From NCBI GenBank assembly GCA_903904545.1, contig CAIVDB010000031.1:1-17056 (forward strand): a stretch of DNA of 17,056 nucleotides. The letters are read 5' to 3'. Below, in pieces: positions 8,188 to 13,241 of the stretch; the first letter of the stretch is position 1, and the number at the start of each line of letters is the position of its first letter. The DNA comes from an uncultured bacterium. Lineage in GTDB: Bacteria > Patescibacteria > JAEDAM01 > Absconditabacterales > Absconditicoccaceae. The position numbers and the translations under genes are program-made. The notes beneath the pieces are model-generated. The model searched no databases and was not told where the DNA came from. It saw only the letters and a program-made list of their open reading frames with translations.

Positions 8188-8211
8188 AAAAAGATAACCA
8201 ATTGCTTGATT
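8188..8211 (-). terminator. Terminator of the kinase gene (repeated sequence, copy 1)
   Basis: On the minus strand AATCAA pairs with TTGGTT around a GCAA tetraloop, followed by ATCTTTTT. An 18-nt identical sequence lies at 9212-9229. Confidence 0.65.
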
Positions 8212-8237
8212 CCTTTTCCACAATCCAGAAGGTATAA

Positions 8238-9110
8238 TTATTTCTTCAAAGAAATAGAGTTCCTGGTATAAAAGTCTTTTGTTATGTCCTTAAATCATAG
8301 GTCTGTATATGTGTTTCATAAGACAGTATCAAAAAGATATTTAGGATTTCATTGCTCATCTTTGGCTTGCACCAATTCACGAATCCATTTTCCCACCTTG
8401 ATGAAAGTTTCCTTATTCTCTGGCCTTACCTCTCTTTGTGTAGCCTTCTTAAATCAAGTGAGTAAATTTTCGGGCCCAACAAGAATATGTTTAATATCAG
8501 CCTTTGTCGCATATTGGGCATCAAAATCATCCCACTGAGTTCCTTTTGCATGAACAGCATCGCCAATGACATGATATCCATGGTCAAGAAAGGTACTGAT
8601 AAGTGCTCTTTTGGCATTGTTTATCTCGGGGAATACGAAGTTTTCCAAAGTAATATCCTTATGTTCGACATCAGAATGCACGGCAGTATGCCAGATCTTT
8701 TCATTAATATCTTTTTCTTCGACACCAGACAAAATTCCTCTCAATCCATCATTGGATATAATGATGCTCTTAGGATCTTTTTTTACTACTTGTCTTGCAT
8801 AAGAAGACTTTCCTCATCCAGGGATACCAGACAATATAGTAAGTGTAGGTCTTTGTTGTGAGGGAGTAGGGGTATCTTGATGAGAAGAAACGGCATCACC
8901 TTGATACAAAATATGCTTATGCGATTGAGAGAATAGTTCAATAAGTGTTTGTATGGCAAGTGCTGCCTTTGCATCAATACTCTCTGATGTTCCTCCATTG
9001 AGCATCAAAGCGATACGTTGAGGATCTAGAACAATATTTCTCGCTGGATCTTGTTTCCATAGCGTATATGCATCTTCTCACTCATGGAGATGGAGAATAC
9101 TTTTTCCCAT
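8238..9110 (-). CDS. P-loop kinase-like protein (AAA_33 type)
   Basis: The 290-residue frame from ATG 9110 to TAA 8238 contains six UGA codons as Gly, a high density. A Walker A motif is at 95-102 (GIPGGGKS, with residue 99 from UGA), followed by ARQVVKKDPKSIIISNDGLRGILSG. That layout (P-loop, about 17 residues, then strand plus S/R-x-D and an Arg) is seen in AAA_33/zeta-like and polynucleotide-kinase-like proteins. HGYHVIGDAVHAKGTQWDDF is the likely second strand with an acidic residue. About 85 N-terminal residues form an unrecognised extra region ending in a Pro/Gln-rich linker (DTPTPSQQRP). The substrate cannot be told: RNA ends, small molecules and a toxin role are all possible. Terminators on both sides make it a separate transcription unit. 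Confidence 0.82.
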
Positions 9111-9205
9111 AATTGATAGAACAAAAAGGTAAATACATTACTAGTATATTCTGAATATATTTTTTTGCAAATTTCAGTCTATAAAGAGGAAAATCATCTA
9201 AAAAC

Positions 9206-9229
9206 AAAAAAATAACCAATTGCTTGATT
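9206..9229 (-). terminator. Terminator upstream of the kinase gene (repeated sequence, copy 2)
   Basis: It has the same AATCAA-GCAA-TTGGTT hairpin as at 8194-8211, followed by ATTTTTTT on the minus strand. It would stop transcripts arriving from the tRNA/GIY-YIG region. The rest of the gene-free stretch 9111-9461 holds the two 43-nt repeats and the start of the tRNA-derived direct repeat. Confidence 0.6.
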
Positions 9230-9278
9230 ACTTTATTTCTTCTATAATTCAAAATTAACTTCTTATTATGGTAGGGTA

Positions 9279-9321
9279 GCCGGGACCTCGCCCCGCAGTA
9301 CTGCGGGGTAGCAACCCGGGA
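9279..9321. repeat. 43-nt palindromic repeat, copy A
   Basis: It is identical over 43 nt to copy B at 9413-9455. GCCGGGACCTCG, the perfect 18-nt palindrome CCCCGCAGTACTGCGGGG, then TAGCAACCCGGGA. The outer CCGGG/CCCGG pair equals the T-stem of the nearby tRNA-Lys. Confidence 0.9.
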
Positions 9322-9412
9322 TCATCAGTTAAAAAGTATATTACAAGATTAAATATGTCAGTATATCAAATTGAAAAAAATCAAATAACAAAAAAAACAT
9401 CAAATTAGGATG

Positions 9413-9455
9413 GCCGGGACCTCGCCCCGCAGTACTGCGGGGTAGCAACCCGGGA
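9413..9455. repeat. 43-nt palindromic repeat, copy B
   Basis: It is identical to copy A and joined to the tRNA-derived direct repeat. Read on the minus strand it is a tRNA T-arm whose loop UUCGAGU has been expanded by about 22 nt, including the 18-nt palindrome. It starts 6 nt after the GIY-YIG stop codon. Confidence 0.9.
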
Positions 9456-9461
9456 CAGTAA

Positions 9462-9710
9462 TTAAGAAAGTTTTTTGAATGTGGGATGCTGAATCCAGTG
9501 TTGTATATGGCCATTTTTCTTTATCATTTTCTCTAATCTCTGCGCTTCTTCTTCAGTTTCTTTCTCAAAAAATCACAATAGAACAATGTTTTCCATATGT
9601 TTAGTCGTCTCGCATCATCATCTTTTATGCTCAGATAATCTCCTTTGAATGTCATTTGTATATCAAATATAGTGTTTTTCGCTTCATTGTAAGATATAAA
9701 CGTAATACAT
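9462..9710 (-). CDS. GIY-YIG family nuclease, 82 aa
   Basis: This gene is invisible under the standard code because it has five UGA codons. With UGA as Gly it runs from ATG 9710 to TAA 9462. The protein starts MYYVYILQG (GIY-equivalent YIL), followed by EKHYIGYTNDIQRRLSEH, which holds the YIG signature, the catalytic Arg and the His of the domain. Next come LLGFFEKETEEEAQRLE with the metal-binding Glu region, then KMIKKNGHIQHW. It is the size of the small stand-alone GIY-YIG proteins (COG2827), which consist of one nuclease domain. Two key Gly (in YIG and before SEK) are UGA. It lies between direct repeats made of tRNA-Lys 3' sequence, with a 43-nt palindromic repeat 6 nt after its stop. The role could be mobility, repair or RNA cleavage; context favours mobility. 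Confidence 0.9.
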
Positions 9711-9718
9711 CTATAATC

Positions 9719-9724
9719 ATTATA
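9719..9724 (-). promoter_or_regulatory. Minus-10 box close to the GIY-YIG start
   Basis: A perfect TATAAT on the minus strand ends 8 nt before ATG 9710, so transcription would start at or very near the start codon, giving a leaderless message. No strong minus-35 box is seen. Confidence 0.4.
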
Positions 9725-9829
9725 GAATAAAGTATTAATTATTTAATAGTTATTTCTTAGAATTCAATAGTATTCTGTTTAAGTGCCACCTGAGCAGAGG
9801 AGTCTATTTGCTTGTAAAAATCAAATAAC

Positions 9830-9938
9830 AAAAAAAACATCAAATTAGGATGGCCGGGACTCGAACCCGGGACCATTAGCTTAAAAGGCTACTGCTCTAC
9901 CACCTGAGCTACCACCCCATAATTATGATGTTTTTTTT
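9830..9938 (-). terminator. Stem enclosing tRNA-Lys, with U-tract
   Basis: AAAAAAAACATCA (9830-9842) and TGATGTTTTTTTT (9926-9938) are perfect 13-nt inverted repeats on either side of the tRNA. In the minus-strand transcript they extend the acceptor stem, and the 3' arm is a run of eight Us. This could act as a terminator and as a processing stem. Confidence 0.55.
9846..9918 (-). tRNA. tRNA-Lys (anticodon UUU)
   Basis: The cloverleaf is complete: acceptor GGGGUGG with CCAUCCU (two G-U pairs), D-arm GCUC...GAGC, anticodon loop CUUUUAA with anticodon UUU, and T-arm CCGGG-UUCGAGU-CCCGG, 73 nt including discriminator A. CCA is not encoded. The outermost anticodon-stem pair (G27-A43) is mismatched. 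It lies 47 nt downstream of rpmB on the same strand and is probably the last unit of the ribosomal transcript. Its 3' half is duplicated at 9376-9455. Confidence 0.93.
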
Positions 9939-9965
9939 ATATATCTAGAACTAGGAATCAATCTC

Positions 9966-10154
9966 TTAGATAAACCCTCTCAATTTTTTATAAATCTTAG
10001 AACTAATCTTAAGTCTTACTCTACTTCCATCTTCCATAGTCACCATCTTGTAGATAAGGTTTACTTTGAATGTTCTTTTATGTGATCTCATAGAGTGAGA
10101 TCTTGTATTTCCACTCTGAGTTCCTTTTCCAGTAAAATCACAAACTCTTGCCAT
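9966..10154 (-). CDS. rpmB: Ribosomal protein bL28
   Basis: A large-subunit ribosomal protein of 62 residues, the usual short form. It begins MARVCDFTGKGTQSGN, the family signature at the N-terminus, followed by HSMRSHKRTFKVNL and the C-terminal MEDGSRVRLKISSKIYKKL. The two CxxC zinc motifs of some bL28 proteins are absent; a single Cys remains. It contains no UGA codon. It lies 32 nt after rplY on the same strand and just before tRNA-Lys, in a ribosomal cluster. No Shine-Dalgarno sequence is visible before the ATG. Confidence 0.95.
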   Translation of the reverse strand: MARVCDFTGKGTQSGNTRSHSMRSHKRTFKVNLIYKMVTMEDGSRVRLKISSKIYKKLRGFI

Positions 10155-10186
10155 TGGTATACGAGATTAATTAGGTAAAATAAGTA

Positions 10187-10810
10187 TTATTTCTTTGCTT
10201 CTTCTTTAGCAGGTGTTGCAGCAGGTGTCGCAGCAGCTTCAGCCACAACAGGAGCTTCTTCTACTTCCTCTGTCAAGATCAATACCGTAACTAATGCTTG
10301 TTCTGGTTCATCCAAAACAGTCACTTTGCTAGATACTTTGATATCTTTAACGAAGATAGTATCGTTGATATCTTGGATAGTTGATATATCTACTGTGAAA
10401 TCATGAGGAAGATCTTGTGGGAATGCTTCTACTTCGATGAAATCCTTCAATACTTGGATCTTTCCAAGTCCGAGTTTCTCTACAGCAGATTCACCAATAA
10501 TCTTCAATGGTACTTCAGTAGTTACTTTTTCATTCTTATTAACTGCCAAGAAATCTACATGCATAAGGACATCACTTACTGGATCCAATTGGATATCTTG
10601 GATCAAGACCAATTGATCTACCCCATCTCATGCCAAAGTGATCGCTGTAGAATATCCAGCCTCTTTGTACAATTTGATGAAGTCGTTCTTTTTGCAAATA
10701 ACGCTCAATGGTTTATCAAGATGTTTCCCATAGACAACTGCAGGTACAAACCCATCAGCTCTTATGTTCTTTACTTTTTCATCTTTACGAAGTGATATAG
10801 TAAGTTTCAT
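10187..10810 (-). CDS. rplY: Ribosomal protein bL25 (Ctc type)
   Basis: A 5S rRNA-binding protein of the large subunit, in the longer Ctc form with two domains. The frame from ATG 10810 to TAA 10187 gives 207 residues with one UGA codon as Gly at residue 61 (AITLA-G-DGVDQLVLI). N-terminal features match the family: R-KDEKVKNIRADGFVPAVVYGK. The second domain follows with DPVSDVLMHVDFLAVNKNEK and VPLKIIGESAVEKLGLGK. The C-terminus is an acidic then Ala/Pro/Lys-rich tail (EEVEEAPVVAEAAATPAAT), common in Ctc proteins. It lies 45 nt after rplS on the same strand. The ATG follows an A/T-rich leader without a Shine-Dalgarno sequence. Confidence 0.95.
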
Positions 10811-10855
10811 TTAATGACACACAAAAATTAAAAGAATAGACAAAGTGATGAATAA

Positions 10856-11239
10856 TTATTTCTTTGCTATCAAATTAGTATCTCTTTTTTCAGCAGTAAT
10901 TTTGCTCTTGAATCTAGCATCTTTACCTACCTTATCTCTAATATAGTAGAGTTTTGCTCTTCTAATTTTATACTCATCCAAGAGGAGTACTTTATCAAAT
11001 TTATTGAAGGAAAGCGGATAGATTTTTTCTACTTCTACACCAGCAACCATCCCTCTTACAGTGAAAGATCCATCTGGATGTTGAAGTTTCTTTGTCTTGA
11101 TAACGAGACATTTGAACTTCCATGTTCTATTGTTCTCATCACCAATCTTTTCATGTAACTCCAAATACATTCCTGCTTTGATAGGAAGAATTGAAGATCC
11201 ATTTTTATCATAAACGGCTTGTAATCTTTCGAAATGCAT
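10856..11239 (-). CDS. rplS: Ribosomal protein bL19
   Basis: A large-subunit protein at the 30S-50S interface. The 127-residue protein from ATG 11239 carries the family core: IKAGMYLELHEKIGDENNRTWKFKCLVIKTKK, GSFTVRGMVAGVEVEKIYPL and YKIRRAKLYYIRDKVGKDARFK. The frame is open further upstream to 11347, but that stretch translates the intergenic heptamer repeat and lacks bL19 similarity, so I place the start at MHFERLQAVYD. There is no UGA codon. bL19 usually sits with rpsP, rimM and trmD; here it sits between two unknown small genes and rplY. Confidence 0.95.
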   Translation of the reverse strand: MHFERLQAVYDKNGSSILPIKAGMYLELHEKIGDENNRTWKFKCLVIKTKKLQHPDGSFTVRGMVAGVEVEKIYPLSFNKFDKVLLLDEYKIRRAKLYYIRDKVGKDARFKSKITAEKRDTNLIAKK

Positions 11240-11273
11240 TAGACTGACTAATAGGGTAAAATCGTATTGAAGA

Positions 11274-11301
11274 GGAATCTGGAATCTGGAATTTGGAATC
11301 A
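11274..11301. repeat. Four-copy heptamer tandem repeat
   Basis: GGAATCT, GGAATCT, GGAATTT and GGAATCA follow each other directly in the spacer upstream of rplS. Confidence 0.7.
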
Positions 11302-11348
11302 GGGATATATACCCGATAAACCAATTCCCAATAAACCGGTAAACCAAC

Positions 11349-11492
11349 TTATTTTGCTTTCTTATTCATTACTTTAGCTTTCCATTTTTTTTGTTGTTCA
11401 AGATTTTTTCTAACATCCATAATTACTACCTTCTCTACTCTTGTAAGGGCTTTATTTAATTTCTTTTTTGCGTTAGTCTTTAATCTTACCAT
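11349..11492 (-). CDS. Small basic protein, 47 aa, in the ribosomal cluster
   Basis: The frame from ATG 11492 to TAA 11349 encodes a helix-forming, strongly basic protein (MVRLKTNAKKKLNKALTRVE ... QQKKWKAKVMNKKAK) with no UGA codon and no Gly. It lies between the 82-aa gene and rplS on the same strand, with short spacers, so it is probably co-transcribed with the ribosomal genes. The composition fits an RNA- or ribosome-binding protein. I do not recognise it as bL34, bL35, bL36, bS20 or bS21. Given its size, comparison with related genomes would decide whether it is conserved. Confidence 0.55.
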   Translation of the reverse strand: MVRLKTNAKKKLNKALTRVEKVVIMDVRKNLEQQKKWKAKVMNKKAK

Positions 11493-11527
11493 CTCCAAAG
11501 GGATATTAAACAGTTAAAAGGTCTAGG

Positions 11528-11776
11528 TTATTTTGTAATTCACTTCTTAGCAAGTACTTCATCAAGTTTCTTTGCAGTGATACCCATTTTTTTGATTCTT
11601 GCTTGGCATTTTACCATGGTTTTCTTGATCCATTTCGTCTCACCTTGCTTTTCTTGTTTCTTCATCAAAAGAGCATACCACTGAAGTGCTTTCGCGGGTT
11701 TCTTTCCTGATTTAGCTCCGTGTCGACTTGGGTTGTAGAATATATGCTTATGTTTAGCTCCACTAGTATCTCCCAT
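11528..11776 (-). CDS. Small basic protein, 82 aa, in the ribosomal cluster
   Basis: The frame from ATG 11776 to TAA 11528 contains one UGA codon as Gly at residue 79, giving the C-terminus LAKK-G-ITK. The protein is basic throughout (GDTSGAKHKHIFYNPSRHG, KSGKKPAKALQWYALLMKKQ, KMGITAKKLDEVLAKK) with no membrane segment. It follows rpsG on the same strand, where most bacteria have fusA. I do not recognise the family. The position and charge suggest a ribosome-associated or RNA-binding protein of this lineage, which is inference. An ATG 10 codons upstream (11806) would add hydrophobic residues that look unnatural. Confidence 0.65.
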
Positions 11777-11805
11777 TGTAATAAATTGAAAAGTTAAAAT
11801 GTTCA

Positions 11806-11837
11806 TTATTCGTTTAAACGTTTATTCGTTTAAGCGT
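11806..11837. repeat. Two-copy 16-nt tandem repeat after rpsG
   Basis: TTATTCGTTTAAACGT is followed directly by the same sequence with one change (TTTAAGCG). It contains a CGTTTAAACG palindrome and abuts the rpsG stop codon. Confidence 0.75.
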
Positions 11838-12290
11838 TTAGTTCATATACTTTGCCATATATGCAAATGCCTTATTCGCTTCAGCCATTTTATGTGTTTC
11901 TTCCTTTTTCTTGACAGCAGATCCTTGAGAAGAATACGCAGCCAACATTTCTTCAGCTAGTTTCTTGTACATAGGTTTCCCTTTCTTAGAATTAGCAGCA
12001 TCCAAAATCCATTTGAACGCAAAGAAAAGTTTCTTATTTTGCTTTACTTCCACAGGTACCTGATAAACTGATCCTCCCATTCTTTTGGACTTGATCATCA
12101 AAGTAGGAGAAGCGTTGTCTATAGCAGTTTCTACCACGATATCTGGATTCATATGTCCACTGAGTTTGATCTCTTTGAGCATATCTGTGTAGATTCTTTT
12201 AGCTACACTTTTTTTCCCATCCTTCATGATGAAGTTAATGATTTTTTCTATCTTTGGTGTAGAAAGTCAGGTTGCAACCTTTAATGACAT
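11838..12290 (-). CDS. rpsG: Ribosomal protein uS7
   Basis: A small-subunit protein that nucleates assembly of the 30S head. The 150-residue frame from ATG 12290 to TAA 11838 has one UGA codon as Gly at residue 8. Family motifs are clear: INFIMKDGKKSVAKRIYTDML near the N-terminus, KRMGGSVYQVPVEV in the middle and AVKKKEETHKMAEANKAFAYMA at the C-terminus. The N-terminus (MSLKVATGLSTPKIEK) is a little shorter than the usual uS7 start and lacks its basic first residues. I see no better upstream start. It follows rpsL by 50 nt, the common str-operon order, but fusA and tuf do not follow. Confidence 0.96.
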
Positions 12291-12340
12291 CTGTCTTGCA
12301 TGTAAAATGTAAAATATATCTAAGCGATCATGGGTATATA

Positions 12341-12757
12341 CTATTTTTTAGGTCTTTTTGCTCCGTAGAGAGATCTTGATTGTCTTCTTTTGTCTACTGG
12401 ATTTGCATCGTATTTTCCTCTCATGATATGATATCTCACTCATGGAAGATCCTTTACTCTACCACCTCTTACCAAAACCACACTGTGCTCTTGTAAGGTA
12501 TGTTGTTCACCAGGAATATATGCCAACACTTCAGCTCCATTGGAAAGTCTGACTTTAGCAAATTTTCTCTGTGCAGAATTAGGCTTCTTAGGACCCATTA
12601 CTGACACCTTGAGACAAACACCTCTTTTGAATGGTGCAGAGATACCCACCTTTTTATTGTTAGATAATTTATTTATACCGAATTGGAGAGCAGGAGCTTT
12701 GGATTTATAGGTTTTGTTTGTTCTCCCTTTCTTGATAAGTTGATTGATAGTTGGCAT
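12341..12757 (-). CDS. rpsL: Ribosomal protein uS12
   Basis: A decoding-centre protein of the small subunit. The frame from ATG 12757 to TAG 12341 gives 138 residues, with UGA as Gly at residue 106 in [15 protein letters not shown], an invariant Gly of uS12. Other motifs are typical: [37 protein letters not shown] and [21 protein letters not shown]. Most uS12 proteins have GEGHNLQEHS at the last of these, so Gln replaces the second Gly here. A TTG directly before the ATG could add one residue. It opens the ribosomal cluster, behind a leader with a promoter candidate and a hairpin. Confidence 0.97.
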
Positions 12758-12803
12758 CAAGGCACAATAAAAAATTAAAACTCAATGAGAATAAAATAAA
12801 CGA

Positions 12804-12821
12804 AAACGGAATATGCCGTTT
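12804..12821 (-). promoter_or_regulatory. Hairpin in the rpsL leader
   Basis: AAACGG and CCGTTT pair across a 6-nt loop about 45 nt before the rpsL start and downstream of the promoter candidate. It could be an autoregulatory site, which is inference. Confidence 0.35.
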
Positions 12822-12864
12822 CCTACCTCTACTCTTATATACACAAAAAATTTGCGCATGACCC

Positions 12865-12892
12865 ACTATATAAAAATGATTACCAAAATCAA
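12865..12892 (-). promoter_or_regulatory. Promoter candidate for the ribosomal cluster
   Basis: On the minus strand TTGATT and TATAGT are separated by 16 nt, about 110 nt before rpsL. The gene-free stretch 12758-13241 holds this, the leader hairpin, the long RNA hairpin, repeat copy 2 and a terminator. I see no credible gene in it. Confidence 0.5.
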
Positions 12893-13012
12893 GTGCAATT
12901 TGCATAAAATGATTTATATTGAGAGAAATGCCACGTGAGCATAGGAAACTAATTTTCAAAATCAAGGGAAAATCAGCACAATAAGCCACAAAGAGAAACT
13001 GCAAAACATAAA

Positions 13013-13095
13013 AAAAGTGCTTATACCGAACCGCTTTCGAAATCTGTAAGTACTTCGTTTCTCTTGTACGTACAGTTTCTCAAGTCGTCGGTATA
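13013..13095 (-). ncRNA. Long imperfect RNA hairpin ending in a U-tract
   Basis: On the minus strand the outer stem TATACCGA/TCGGTATA (8 bp perfect) encloses a short helix. An inner stem then follows (GTAC, CTGTA and GAAA segments pairing with GTAC, TACAG and TTTC, with one mismatch and one bulge) around a 12-nt loop. The run AGCACTTTTTTT follows directly. It is either an unusually long terminator or the 3' part of a small RNA that begins near the 29-nt repeat at 13148. No known RNA family is recognised. Confidence 0.5.
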
Positions 13096-13119
13096 TCTTC
13101 GACGTTAGAAACTCCTTAT

Positions 13120-13148
13120 AAAATTACAGAATTTCTTGGCGTCTCAGT
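13120..13148 (-). repeat. Dispersed 29-nt repeat, copy 2
   Basis: It matches copy 1 at 5902-5930 at 27 of 29 positions, on the opposite strand. TATACT, a good minus-10 box, overlaps its start, and the long hairpin follows 25 nt later. Confidence 0.75.
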
Positions 13149-13185
13149 ATATCTATTGGACACAAGTCGACAGATCAAAAAATAA

Positions 13186-13220
13186 AAAAAATCTGCACCA
13201 GAATATGATACAGATTTTTT
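13186..13220 (-). terminator. Terminator of the large repeat-protein gene
   Basis: AAAAAATCTG pairs with CAGATTTTTT (10 bp) across a 15-nt loop, with further Ts after it, starting 21 nt after the stop codon. Confidence 0.85.
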
Positions 13221-13241
13221 CGAGGAAATCCCTCTGAGGAC

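Larger units (their letters stand above)
9376..9860. mobile_element. Candidate GIY-YIG mini-element between tRNA-derived direct repeats
   Basis: Positions 9376-9420 and 9816-9860 are identical over 45 nt, offset by 440. The right copy is the 3' part of tRNA-Lys with its downstream flank. The left copy is the same sequence, but its T-loop carries an inserted palindrome. The segment between them is almost filled by the GIY-YIG gene. A 3'-tRNA duplication around a nuclease gene resembles the footprint of an integrated element; that it moves is inference. Confidence 0.5.

Noticed and set aside
9279..9455. A CRISPR array
   Set aside because: There are only two identical 43-nt copies, they are palindromic and tRNA-derived, there is one spacer of unusual size, and no cas genes are present.
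605..9710. UGA as selenocysteine or tryptophan
   Set aside because: The UGA positions match conserved glycines (Nudix box, YIG, uS12, TopA, PheS). No Trp or Cys/Sec is expected there, and no SECIS-like hairpins are needed to explain so many sites.
11239..11347. N-terminal extension of bL19
   Set aside because: The open frame upstream translates a heptamer repeat and spacer sequence; bL19 similarity begins near the ATG at 11239.
12705..13004. A 99-codon minus-strand frame upstream of rpsL
   Set aside because: It overlaps the rpsL start in another frame, spans the promoter candidate and leader hairpin, and its protein is a Phe/Leu-rich translation of AT-rich DNA without family features.
12920..13125. 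A membrane-protein-like frame through the long hairpin with AAGGAG before it
   Set aside because: There is no start codon at a sensible distance from AAGGAG, and the sequence is better explained by the paired stems and T-run.
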